Assembly (NCBI GenBank): GCA_947489685.1
Contig: CANLEM010000002.1
Location: 372,001-436,000, forward strand
Length of the DNA stretch: 64,000 nt
Reading direction: 5' to 3'
Source of the DNA: an uncultured Aquimarina sp.
GTDB taxonomy: Bacteria; Bacteroidota; Bacteroidia; Flavobacteriales; Flavobacteriaceae
The notes under the pieces: model-generated
Seen by the model: only the letters and a program-made list of their open reading frames with translations
Databases searched by the model: none
What the model was told of the DNA's origin: nothing
Program-made: the position numbers and the translations under genes
Part shown: positions 25,666 to 34,459 of the stretch, piece after piece
Layout of the letters: every line of letters begins with the position of its first letter
Position numbering within the stretch: position 1 is the stretch's first letter

Positions 25666-26967
25666 ATGGAACACATCGTAATTATCGGAAATGGAATTTC
25701 AGGGGTTACCGCTGCAAGACATATCCGTAAAATGTCTGACAAAAAAATTACTATAGTCTCTGGCGAAACCGACTACTTCTTTTCTCGTACTGCATTAATG
25801 TACATATATATGGGTCACATGAAGTTTGAGCACACCCAGCCTTATGAAAATTGGTTTTGGAAAAAAAATAACCTCGAACTAAAAAAAGGTTTTGTTTCTA
25901 AAGTAAATCACGAGTCAAATCAACTTGTATTTACTAATGGTGAAACTCTTGGCTACGATAAATTAATTATTGCGGTAGGTTCAAAACCTAATAAATTTGG
26001 ATGGCCAGGTCAAGACCTTGATGGAGTAATGGGGATGTATCATAAGCAAGATCTCGAAAATCTAGAGAAACACGCTCCTAATAATAAGGTATGTAAACGA
26101 GCTGTAATTGTTGGTGGTGGATTAATCGGAATAGAATTAGCCGAAATGTTACACTCCAGAGGTATTCCGGTTACGTTTTTGGTAAGAGAAGATAGTTTTT
26201 GGAATGCCGTACTACCTCCTGGTGAAAGCGGAATGATTAATAGGCACATACTCAGCCATCATATTGATCTTCGTTTAGGTATGAATCTTAAAGAAATCAT
26301 TGCAGATGAAAATGGTAAAGTTAAGGGGGCAGTTATACAAGAAACAGGAGAAGTAATTGATTGTACTGTTGTAGGGTTAACTCCTGGAGTATCACCAAAT
26401 GTAGATTTCTTAAAAGATTCTGGAATTGAATTAGGTCGAGGAGTGAAAGTAAATAGATATTTAGAAACAAATATTCCTAATATATATGCCATAGGGGATT
26501 GTGCAGAACAACATGAAGCTATAGGCAATCGCAGACCTATCGAAGCGGTATGGTACACAGGTAGAATGATGGGTGAAACCGTTGCACAAACCATATGTGG
26601 TAATAAGCTCGAATATAAACCTGGACATTGGTTTAATAGTGCCAAATTTTTGGATATCGAATACCAAACCTATGGTTGGGTATTTGGAAATCCGAAAGAA
26701 TATGAGCAGCAATTTCATTGGATACATGAAGATGACACCAAATGTATTACAGTATCTTACCATAAAGACACCAAAGAATTTTTGGGTATAAACACATTTG
26801 GTATCAGGATGCGTCACGAAGTTTTTGACCGCTGGCTAACCGAAAAAAGAGATGTAGATTTTGTTATGCAAAATCTACCGCTGGCCAATTTTGATCCAGA
26901 ATTATATAAAACACATGAGGCGGCAATCCTTTCGGCTTATAAATCATCGCAATTACAAACAGCATAA
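25666..26967 (+). CDS. NAD(P)/FAD-dependent oxidoreductase
   Basis: 433 residues, a two-dinucleotide-binding-domain flavoprotein. FAD site IVIIGNGISGVTAARHIRK, NAD(P) site AVIVGGGLIGIELAEMLHSRGIPV, and the second FAD motif NIYAIGDCAEQHEAIGNRRPIEAVW. It resembles nitrite/rubredoxin reductase flavin subunits, with an unusual C-terminal segment (HWIHEDDTKCITVSYHKDTKEFLGINTFG). It would pass electrons from NAD(P)H to a partner, very likely the membrane iron-sulfur protein encoded 46 bases downstream. Cytoplasmic. The final acceptor is unknown. Confidence 0.92.
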   Translation: MEHIVIIGNGISGVTAARHIRKMSDKKITIVSGETDYFFSRTALMYIYMGHMKFEHTQPYENWFWKKNNLELKKGFVSKVNHESNQLVFTNGETLGYDKLIIAVGSKPNKFGWPGQDLDGVMGMYHKQDLENLEKHAPNNKVCKRAVIVGGGLIGIELAEMLHSRGIPVTFLVREDSFWNAVLPPGESGMINRHILSHHIDLRLGMNLKEIIADENGKVKGAVIQETGEVIDCTVVGLTPGVSPNVDFLKDSGIELGRGVKVNRYLETNIPNIYAIGDCAEQHEAIGNRRPIEAVWYTGRMMGETVAQTICGNKLEYKPGHWFNSAKFLDIEYQTYGWVFGNPKEYEQQFHWIHEDDTKCITVSYHKDTKEFLGINTFGIRMRHEVFDRWLTEKRDVDFVMQNLPLANFDPELYKTHEAAILSAYKSSQLQTA

Positions 26968-27013
26968 AAATAAAATGATCATGTTATTCATGACCAATTA
27001 AAAATATTACACA

Positions 27014-28612
27014 ATGAGCAATAAATTAAATCACAGTATGTCTCTTGCGAGTCCTGATACCAAAGGGATTTCTGCTAAACAAAAAATAGCATTAGCTATT
27101 GGATTAGTTGGGCTTTTTATTTTAGCACTGGCTCTTTTTAATACTAATTTTCCAAATCAAGGAGTATTCTTAGCAATATCTCTTGGTTTGATTACTATAG
27201 GAACTGTCCTATTTGCAAACGATGCTTATTTAACCAAGCTAGAAGGGATTAAAAATGATGGTGTTTGGTTTAAATCTATTTCCTCTCGGGGAGTATTAGG
27301 TTGGCTAACGGGTGTTGGGTTAACAGCCTTTTATATCGTATTGTATTTTTATGCAGACTTATTAGGTCTGGGTACCGATGGAGAAGCTAATACCGGGCTG
27401 GTAGCTTTGTTCGATCCCCTAAGCCGCATATTGAGTGGTAATCCTGCAAGTCAATGGTTTGTTTATGGTACATTATATACCATTGCCATAATCGCTTTTG
27501 GATATAAATTTATTCTAAAATATAGACATAATAGATACCAACAAATCCGTACAGTATCGGTAATGTTTTTTCAACTGGGGTTTGCATTTTTAATCCCTGA
27601 GTTTATGGCTAGATTAAACTCTGATACATTTAAACTACCATATTATGATTTAAAAAATGTATGGCCTTTAAATTATTACAACTTCGAACAATACAGAATA
27701 GATGAGTTTATTAATGCCGGTAATATTGGATTGGCACTACTTATTTTTGGAGTAGCTTCTATATTTATTATTACGCCAATTCTTACTTACAAATTCGGGA
27801 AACGATGGTACTGCTCTTGGGTATGCGGATGTGGTGGATTGGCCGAAACTGCTGGAGATTCATTTAGACAATTATCCAGTAAAAAATTAAGCGCATGGAG
27901 ATTAGAGCGTTGGTTAATTCATACTGTATTAGTATTTGCTGTAGTAATGACAACGGCAGTAGTATATACCTATCTAGGATATGATCCTAACAAATATTGG
28001 TTAACTAAAGACGTTTTTTTGATGAGCGTTGCTGGGTTTCTAACACTAGTTTTTGTTGGTGTTATGGTTTTTAAAAGAAAAGAATTAGGAAAAGATGCCA
28101 AATATGGAGCTGTTGGATACTTTGTTGTAATTGCAATGCTAATAGGTATACATGTATTTGGAGATGGTGGTAAAATTTTCTTTGTAAAAGCAGAAACACT
28201 TAGGTCTTCTTACGGATTTTTTATCGGCTCTATATTCTCTGGTGTTATCGGAACCGGTTTTTATCCTATCCTAGGTAATCGAGCTTGGTGCCGATTTGGA
28301 TGTCCTATGGCTGCAATTTTAGGGTTTCAACAAAGGTTATTTTCAAAATTTAGAATCACAACTAATGGAGGACAGTGTATCTCTTGTGGAAACTGCTCTA
28401 CTTATTGCGAAATGGGAATCGATGTTAGATCTTATGCTCAAAAAGGCGAAAATATTGTAAGATCAAGTTGTGTAGGTTGCGGAATTTGCTCTGCAGTTTG
28501 CCCAAGAGGAGTTTTAAAACTGGAGAATGATAAATTAGATGGTCGTATAAGCTCTAATGAAATTTTATTAGGTAACGATGTAGATTTGATGGATTATGTG
28601 AATAACAAATAA
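27014..28612 (+). CDS. NapH/CcoG-like polytopic membrane protein with two [4Fe-4S] sites
   Basis: 532 residues with about eight to ten hydrophobic helices. In the middle are the NapH-type Cys motifs WYCSWVCGCGGLAE and AWCRFGCPMAA. The C-terminal ferredoxin part has CISCGNCSTYCEMGIDV and CVGCGICSAVCPRGVL, two 4Fe-4S clusters. Proteins of this type carry electrons across or along the membrane. Paired with the upstream FAD oxidoreductase it forms a candidate NAD(P)H-to-periplasm electron path. Across the divergent promoter region lies the exported DUF547 paralogue 4. Confidence 0.9.
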   Translation: MSNKLNHSMSLASPDTKGISAKQKIALAIGLVGLFILALALFNTNFPNQGVFLAISLGLITIGTVLFANDAYLTKLEGIKNDGVWFKSISSRGVLGWLTGVGLTAFYIVLYFYADLLGLGTDGEANTGLVALFDPLSRILSGNPASQWFVYGTLYTIAIIAFGYKFILKYRHNRYQQIRTVSVMFFQLGFAFLIPEFMARLNSDTFKLPYYDLKNVWPLNYYNFEQYRIDEFINAGNIGLALLIFGVASIFIITPILTYKFGKRWYCSWVCGCGGLAETAGDSFRQLSSKKLSAWRLERWLIHTVLVFAVVMTTAVVYTYLGYDPNKYWLTKDVFLMSVAGFLTLVFVGVMVFKRKELGKDAKYGAVGYFVVIAMLIGIHVFGDGGKIFFVKAETLRSSYGFFIGSIFSGVIGTGFYPILGNRAWCRFGCPMAAILGFQQRLFSKFRITTNGGQCISCGNCSTYCEMGIDVRSYAQKGENIVRSSCVGCGICSAVCPRGVLKLENDKLDGRISSNEILLGNDVDLMDYVNNK

Positions 28613-28633
28613 TTCGCAAAAATATATATAAGA

Positions 28634-28662
28634 AATAGCTCCAATCCGGAGCTATTTTTTTT
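28634..28662 (+). terminator. Terminator after the iron-sulfur protein gene
   Basis: AATAGCTCC (28634-28642) and GGAGCTATT (28648-28656) form a stem with a 5-base loop, followed by an uninterrupted T-tract to 28662. Confidence 0.88.
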
Positions 28663-28682
28663 GCCATTAACACATCTATATA

Positions 28683-29960
28683 TCAAGCACTCATACTATG
28701 CTGAAAATACATATTGATTGTGGTTCCTTCTTCGCGCTTACTTTCTATTTCAAAAATTCCGTTCTGTTTTTCTACTAGCTTCTTGGCTATACTAAGACCA
28801 AAACCAGTTCCTTTTTCATTTTCTGTACCAATAGTAGATCTGTTTTGTTCTGTTGTAAAAAGATTACTAAGGCTATATTTACACATCCCAATCCCTCTGT
28901 CTTCAATTGCAATTATGATATGCTCTCCTACCTTTTCTGATCTAACTACTATATTCGAGCCCCGATGCGAAAATTTAATTGCATTCGCAATCAAATTCCT
29001 CATAACAGTTTCCATCATTGCAGGGTTTATAGTGATCTTTAGATCACGTGGGAGTTCATTTATTAAGCTAATTTGTTTGTTTTTTCGTCTCATGTCTGTA
29101 AACTCAAATACTTTATCCACAAGGCTTGATATTTCTTTTGTTTCTAATAAAACTTGAGATTGTTTTTTATAAATATTTCCCCACGCTAATAAGTCCTCCA
29201 ACAATTGATTTCCCTTATCTGCAGATTGCCTGATCATGTCTTTGATTTTCGCTTTTTCAGTATCTTCTTCTACTTCATCCACCATATCAATTAATGATCT
29301 TAGCTGATAAAAAGGTGTTCTCAAATCATGGCCAATTATTCTAAAAAGATCATCTTTAGATTGATTCATCTCTTTAAGCTCTTCATTTTTAACACTTATC
29401 AACCTATTTGCTTCTTTAACTTTTCTTGATAATATAACCAGAGTACGTTGACCAAAATAGGCCATTAATCCACCTCCACTCACAATCACTCCGTAAAAGG
29501 CAAATTTTTCTATAGGAAATTGAGGATAGCAAAACAAACACACTATTATAAAAATAAAATTAAGAGCCAATAATGTTATAATATGCCTAAAATGGACTAA
29601 CATCCCTACTGCAAAAAACATTAACGACATAATCACTTCTACTTTAAGGAAAAAAGGTTCAAACTGGAAGTTAGGGTCACTATAACCCCATATTAAAGTG
29701 GCCATCATGCAAATGACTACCGCATACACCGAAAGCACTAATAATCTTGATTTTCTTATCAAAGATTTACTATATAATACTAGTCCAACAGTTACAATTG
29801 AAAATGTAAAAAGACCTCGTATAAAATACAAATTGACACCTCCATTTTTATATTCTACCAAACCATCTAGAACAATTCCTGGAAGAACTATAAAAAGTGT
29901 TGTAAATAATACTTTGTCAAATTTGAAAAGGCCTGTTGTTTTCTGAGATAAAAAATTCAT
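28683..29960 (-). CDS. Orphan membrane sensor histidine kinase
   Basis: 425 residues. Six or so hydrophobic helices (residues 15-180) are followed by a short coiled coil and the HisKA domain with H211 in LFRIIGHDLRTPFYQLRSLIDMV. The ATPase domain has the N box MRNLIANAIKFSH, G1 IEDRGIGM and G2 GTGFGLSIAKKLVEKQNG. No response regulator gene is adjacent. The target and signal are unknown. Confidence 0.93.
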   Translation of the reverse strand: MNFLSQKTTGLFKFDKVLFTTLFIVLPGIVLDGLVEYKNGGVNLYFIRGLFTFSIVTVGLVLYSKSLIRKSRLLVLSVYAVVICMMATLIWGYSDPNFQFEPFFLKVEVIMSLMFFAVGMLVHFRHIITLLALNFIFIIVCLFCYPQFPIEKFAFYGVIVSGGGLMAYFGQRTLVILSRKVKEANRLISVKNEELKEMNQSKDDLFRIIGHDLRTPFYQLRSLIDMVDEVEEDTEKAKIKDMIRQSADKGNQLLEDLLAWGNIYKKQSQVLLETKEISSLVDKVFEFTDMRRKNKQISLINELPRDLKITINPAMMETVMRNLIANAIKFSHRGSNIVVRSEKVGEHIIIAIEDRGIGMCKYSLSNLFTTEQNRSTIGTENEKGTGFGLSIAKKLVEKQNGIFEIESKREEGTTINMYFQHSMSA

Positions 29961-30418
29961 ACTCTTCTACATTTTGATAGATAAGCCCAATCAAGTAAAT
30001 GAAATATGTAAGTAATACACTACTAATATAACAATTGTTTAACGAATATACAAGCAAAAAATGCTTTTTATCTATATTTTTATGCTTTTCATCGATATTT
30101 TATGAATTTAGACAAGAAAAAGCAGCAAGCAAGAATGTCTTCTTTTTCTTTAAAACCAACTGATAATCAGAGTTCTTCACTTATTCACAGCTATAATTCC
30201 ATACTATTATCGTCAGAAATCGCACTAACCAAAAAAAACTTAACTTTAATACTTGACAATAGTACATATTGGTCTTATACTCTTAATTAGAGCATCTAAT
30301 TTGATCAAAACTCATGCAAACCATACTTCATAATTTGGGCGTAGATGATTTTTTTTCAAATTATTTGTTGGTGTTGCAGATAATTTTCGTCTAACAAAAA
30401 ACACATTAACTAATACCT
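29961..30418. other. Intergenic region with a motif shared with 48.9 kb
   Basis: 458 bases. TTTCATCGATATT at 30087-30099 followed by TTATG recurs at 48933-48950 upstream of a lipoprotein gene. A 62-codon frame at 30102-30290 has low-complexity content and no homologue I recognise; it is not called. No terminator hairpin is seen. Confidence 0.4.
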
Positions 30419-30898
30419 ATGAACAAACTTATTATTTTGTTTCTCATATATTCCTTGTCGGGAAATCAACTATTCTCTCAAAAAGAGTATCATTATGAGT
30501 ATTATCCAAATGGTATGGTTAAGGCCGAAGGTTGGAAACTAGGCGAAATTAGAGTAGATTTTTGGCATTTTTATCATTTAAATGGCAAAGTATCTCATGA
30601 AGGGCATTTTAATAATAATAAGAAAAATGGGTACTGGTATTACTATTCTGATAAAAGCACACTATTAAAAGAGGGACATTTTATTAATGATAAAGCCGAA
30701 AAATGGTGGATTATTTACGATATTGCAGCCGGAATAACCCGAAAATATCAATATCAAAACAATAAAAAAGAAGGATATTGTCTGTTGTACCGAAACAATA
30801 AACTTTTCAAAGCCGAACGTTATATAAATGATATGAAAACTGGAGAATGGACCGACGTTTTTAGCTTTAAAAGAGACAATCCTAACGCTTCTCTATAA
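30419..30898 (+). CDS. YwqK/MORN-repeat protein, exported
   Basis: 159 residues with a signal-like start (MNKLIILFLIYSLSGNQLFSQ). Repeats of the MORN/YwqK type follow: YEYYPNGMVKAEGWKLGE, HFYHLNGKVSHEGHFNNNKKNGYWYYY, LLKEGHFINDKAEKWW, GYCLLYRNNKLFKAERYINDMKTGEW. Proteins of this form are often labelled YwqK-like antitoxins, but no toxin is near and no such role is implied here. Its stop shares one base with the next start, so it belongs to the glycosyltransferase operon. Confidence 0.85.
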   Translation: MNKLIILFLIYSLSGNQLFSQKEYHYEYYPNGMVKAEGWKLGEIRVDFWHFYHLNGKVSHEGHFNNNKKNGYWYYYSDKSTLLKEGHFINDKAEKWWIIYDIAAGITRKYQYQNNKKEGYCLLYRNNKLFKAERYINDMKTGEWTDVFSFKRDNPNASL

Positions 30899-31590
30899 TG
30901 CCTCCAAAAATAAACGTTATCATACCCGCTTTTAACGAAGAAGAATCTATCGCTCATGTTATAAAAGAGATCCCCGATATAGTCTCTGAAGTGATTGTAG
31001 TGAGTAATAATTCTACAGACAATACCGAAAGTGTGGCAAGAAATGCCGGAGCAACGGTTCTAGTTGAAAAACGAAAAGGATACGGATATGCATGTCTAAA
31101 AGGCATGGAATATATCGCCTTAAAAGAAACGAAACCCGAAATTATTGTATTTCTTGATGGAGACTATAGTGATTATCCTGCAGAACTTATAAATATCGTG
31201 AATCCCATAATTAATGACGATATTGATATGGTTATTGGGTCTAGAGTAAAAGAACATAGAGAAGATGGATCTATGACAGTTCCTCAGATCTTCGGAAACT
31301 GGCTGGCTACAAGCTTAATGAAACTTTTTTTTAATGCTAAATTTACAGATCTCGGACCTTTTAGAGCTATTAAATATAATAAGCTCCTATCATTAGAAAT
31401 GATTGATAAAACCTATGGATGGACGATAGAAATGCAGTTAAAAGTGTTAAAGAAACGTTACAGTTACGTTGAAGTGCCTGTGCACTATAAAAAGAGAATT
31501 GGTGTCTCAAAAGTTTCAGGAACCATAAAAGGTGCTATATTTGCAGGCGTTAAGATTTTAAGTTGGATTTTTAAATATAGCTTTTCATAA
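30898..31590 (+). CDS. Glycosyltransferase family 2 (dolichyl-phosphate-sugar-synthase-like)
   Basis: 230 residues. GT2 motifs NVIIPAFNEEESIAHVI, EVIVVSNNSTDNTESVARNAG, KRKGYGYACLKGMEYI, VFLDGDYSDYPAEL and MVIGSRVKEH. No membrane domain, so a cytoplasmic enzyme that probably charges a lipid carrier or a precursor with a sugar. The start codon overlaps the previous stop by one base and its own stop overlaps the next ATG, indicating translational coupling through the four-gene operon. Confidence 0.9.
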   Translation: MPPKINVIIPAFNEEESIAHVIKEIPDIVSEVIVVSNNSTDNTESVARNAGATVLVEKRKGYGYACLKGMEYIALKETKPEIIVFLDGDYSDYPAELINIVNPIINDDIDMVIGSRVKEHREDGSMTVPQIFGNWLATSLMKLFFNAKFTDLGPFRAIKYNKLLSLEMIDKTYGWTIEMQLKVLKKRYSYVEVPVHYKKRIGVSKVSGTIKGAIFAGVKILSWIFKYSFS

Positions 31591-33062
31591 TGGATATTGC
31601 TATCATCATAACCTACACATTGGCCCTACTGATTATATTTATGTATAGTTTGGCTCAACTGAATCTGCTTGTTAATTATCTGAAAGCCCGAAAGCAACCC
31701 GACAATTCACCTACTTTTGATTTTTCTAAACAAGAAGAGATTCCACATGTAACAGTACAATTACCTGTATTTAATGAATTGTACGTAATGGATCGTTTAC
31801 TGGGTAATATTGCAGAACTTGATTATCCTAAAGATAAATTAGAGATACAAGTATTAGACGATTCTACAGATGAATCTGTTACCTCTACTGCTTTGCATAT
31901 CGAGAAATTGCAAACCACTGGATTAGACATCAAACATATTTGCAGAAAAGATCGAACCGGGTTTAAGGCAGGTGCTTTAAAAGAAGGTCTAAAAATTGCC
32001 AAAGGAGAGTATATTGCCATTTTTGATGCAGATTTTCTTCCAGGAAAAAATTGGTTATTACAAACGATCCCATATTTTAAAGATCAAAACATTGGAGTTG
32101 TGCAAACACGATGGGGGCATATTAACCGTGATTATTCTATGCTTACCAAAATTCAAGCTTTTGCTTTGGATTTTCACTTCACCATGGAGCAGGTAGGTCG
32201 AAATTATAGAGATCATTTTATTAATTTTAATGGTACCGCAGGTGTTTGGAGAAAAACATGTATTGAAGATGCAGGAAACTGGCAAGGGGATACACTCACC
32301 GAAGATCTTGACCTAAGTTACCGCGCTCAGCTCAAAAAGTGGAAATTTAAGTATCTTGAAGAAGTAGAAACTCCTGCAGAATTACCAGTTGTTATAAGTG
32401 CAGCACGATCACAACAATTTAGATGGAATAAAGGCGCAGCAGAGAACTTTCAAAAATTATACTGGAAACTTCTAAGAGACAAAACAGTTCCTTTTAAAAC
32501 AAAATTTCACAGTTTCTTTCACTTACTAAACAGTAGTATGTTTTTGTTAGTATTGCTGGTAGCCGTGCTTAGTGTGCCTGTAATGTATATAAAAAATAGC
32601 AACCCCATGTTTAGCTGGTATTTTAATGTAATTGCATTTTTTGCATTAAGTACAGTAATATTTTTCTTTTGCTATTGGCATACTTTTAAAAAGATTCATG
32701 GTAAAGGGTTTTGGAATTTTATGGAATACATCAAAATGTTTTTTACCTTTTTCTCTATTGCAATGGGATTCTCTGTGCATAATTCTATGGCGGTACTTGA
32801 AGGTCATTTTGGTAAGAAAAGTGAATTTGTACGTACACCAAAATTTAATATTAATACCCTAAAAGATTCTTGGAAAGGTAATAAATATGTAAGTAAGAAC
32901 ATTTCGGGTAATACAATTATTGAAGCTGCATTGATGGCATATTTCGGGTTTGCACTATATAGCGCATTTAAACTACAAGACTTTGGTTTATTCTTGTTTC
33001 ACATCATGCTGTTTCTTGGTTTTGGATTCGTATTTCTTAAGTCTGTAACCTCTAAGTTGTAA
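31590..33062 (+). CDS. Processive-type membrane glycosyltransferase family 2 (cellulose synthase-like)
   Basis: 490 residues with an N-terminal membrane helix and several C-terminal ones. The catalytic core has VQVLDDSTDES-type strand (LEIQVLDDSTDESV), IAIFDADFLPGKNWL, GTAGVWRKTCIEDAGNWQGDTLTEDLDLSYR and QQFRWNKGAAEN, i.e. the D, DxD, TED, QxxRW set of BcsA/ceramide-glucosyltransferase-like enzymes. It makes a glycan or glycolipid at the inner membrane. No PilZ domain or BcsB partner is present, so cellulose itself is unlikely. Coupled by one-base overlaps on both sides. Confidence 0.9.
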   Translation: MDIAIIITYTLALLIIFMYSLAQLNLLVNYLKARKQPDNSPTFDFSKQEEIPHVTVQLPVFNELYVMDRLLGNIAELDYPKDKLEIQVLDDSTDESVTSTALHIEKLQTTGLDIKHICRKDRTGFKAGALKEGLKIAKGEYIAIFDADFLPGKNWLLQTIPYFKDQNIGVVQTRWGHINRDYSMLTKIQAFALDFHFTMEQVGRNYRDHFINFNGTAGVWRKTCIEDAGNWQGDTLTEDLDLSYRAQLKKWKFKYLEEVETPAELPVVISAARSQQFRWNKGAAENFQKLYWKLLRDKTVPFKTKFHSFFHLLNSSMFLLVLLVAVLSVPVMYIKNSNPMFSWYFNVIAFFALSTVIFFFCYWHTFKKIHGKGFWNFMEYIKMFFTFFSIAMGFSVHNSMAVLEGHFGKKSEFVRTPKFNINTLKDSWKGNKYVSKNISGNTIIEAALMAYFGFALYSAFKLQDFGLFLFHIMLFLGFGFVFLKSVTSKL

Positions 33063-34459
33063 TGTTACAACAATGGAAACATAACAAATTTTCCATTCTC
33101 CTTATTCTAGTTGGAATTCTGTTTTATTGGAGTTTTGCCTATCAGTTAGAACGTACTGATTTTTTAAAACTAATTAGTCTTTGGTCTGTTACATTCTTTA
33201 TTTCTTATAAGCTTATACAGCAAAACCCAAATAACTGGAAACTTCTTGCAGTTGCGGCATTAGCATTTCGTTTAGTCTTTTTATTTGCAATCCCCAATCT
33301 ATCGCAAGATTTTTATCGATTCATATGGGATGGGCGAATGTTACTAGAAGGTTTTAACCCATATTTGTCACTTCCCGAAGTATGGATTACCAACGGCAAT
33401 GCTCCTATCGCACAGGCGCAAGAATTGTATGCTGGGATGGGCCAACTTAATGGTCATCATTATACCAATTACCCTCCTGTAAGTCAGTTTTGTTATTTTA
33501 TTGCGGCATTATTTGCCAGCAAAAATATTCTCGGCTCTGCAATAGTATTTAGAGCACTCCTTATTTTGGCAGATGTTGGTACTTTTTTCTTTGGAAAAAA
33601 ATTACTAAAATCTCTTAACCTACCCGAGAAACAGATTTTTTGGTATATCCTTAATCCATTTATCATTATCGAACTAACTGGTAATCTTCATTTTGAAGCG
33701 GTAATGATTTTTTTCATCATCTTATCCCTATACTTGCTACAAAAAGGATATTGGTATTGGGCCGCTATTGTTTTTGCACTTTCTGTTTCGGTAAAATTAA
33801 TCCCTCTTTTGTTTTTACCTTTATTCTTTAAAAAGTTTATTATTGACAAAAGAAGCGGTTTTGATAAAATTAGTATTACTTCTGGGCTACCCAAATTATT
33901 AGGCTTTTACAGTATCATATTGACCACTGTTTTCCTAACATTTGCTCCTTTTCTTTCTGGAGCATTCTTGAATAATTTCGGTAAAACAATTAGTCTATGG
34001 TTTCAAAATTTTGAATTTAATGCTAGTATATTTTTTATAATACGCTGGATTGGGTATCAAATTGTAGGATGGAATGTGATCGAAACTGCAGGCAAAATAT
34101 TGCCCATCGTGGTAATAGTCATTTTATTAGGAATAACTTTTATCAGAAAAAATAATACTATACCTCAATTAATTACAGCAATAGTTATTGGTATTTGTAC
34201 ATATTATTTCTTATCCACTACCGTGCATCCCTGGTACATTGCAGTACCATTATCACTTTGTGTGTATACAAATTACAAATTCCCGATAGTATGGTCTTTT
34301 GTAATTATCTTAAGTTATACGGCATACATACATCCAGATTTCAAAGAAAACCTTTGGATGGTAGGGCTCGAATACTTCATAGTATTTGCGGTTTTAGGTG
34401 TGGAAATTTATCAAAACTCCAAATCCGTTCAACCTTCTCTTACAACATCTTCAAGTTAA
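33062..34459 (+). CDS. Polytopic mannosyltransferase-like protein (GT-C fold)
   Basis: 465 residues, about eleven to thirteen hydrophobic helices. NLSQDFYRFIWDGRMLLEGFNPY has the acidic first-loop motif of GT-C lipid-linked-sugar transferases, followed by NYPPVSQFCYF. Bacteroidetes proteins of this form are commonly labelled mannosyltransferase or DUF2029-like. It would use a lipid-phosphate sugar, plausibly the product of the GT2 enzyme two genes upstream. Its end overlaps the converging pseudouridine synthase gene by 20 bases. Confidence 0.82.
   Translation: MLQQWKHNKFSILLILVGILFYWSFAYQLERTDFLKLISLWSVTFFISYKLIQQNPNNWKLLAVAALAFRLVFLFAIPNLSQDFYRFIWDGRMLLEGFNPYLSLPEVWITNGNAPIAQAQELYAGMGQLNGHHYTNYPPVSQFCYFIAALFASKNILGSAIVFRALLILADVGTFFFGKKLLKSLNLPEKQIFWYILNPFIIIELTGNLHFEAVMIFFIILSLYLLQKGYWYWAAIVFALSVSVKLIPLLFLPLFFKKFIIDKRSGFDKISITSGLPKLLGFYSIILTTVFLTFAPFLSGAFLNNFGKTISLWFQNFEFNASIFFIIRWIGYQIVGWNVIETAGKILPIVVIVILLGITFIRKNNTIPQLITAIVIGICTYYFLSTTVHPWYIAVPLSLCVYTNYKFPIVWSFVIILSYTAYIHPDFKENLWMVGLEYFIVFAVLGVEIYQNSKSVQPSLTTSSS

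Noticed and set aside
30102..30290. 62-codon frame between the orphan kinase and the MORN gene
   Set aside because: Low-complexity Ser/Leu/Lys content, no domain, no start signal, and it lies in a probable promoter region.
30419..30898. YwqK-like gene as an antitoxin of a toxin-antitoxin pair
   Set aside because: No toxin gene is adjacent; the protein has an export signal and is coupled to glycosyltransferases, so the antitoxin label is only inherited from a repeat family.
31590..33062. Cellulose synthase
   Set aside because: The QxxRW catalytic set is present but there is no PilZ domain, BcsB or cellulase gene nearby, and the neighbours suggest a lipid-linked glycan.
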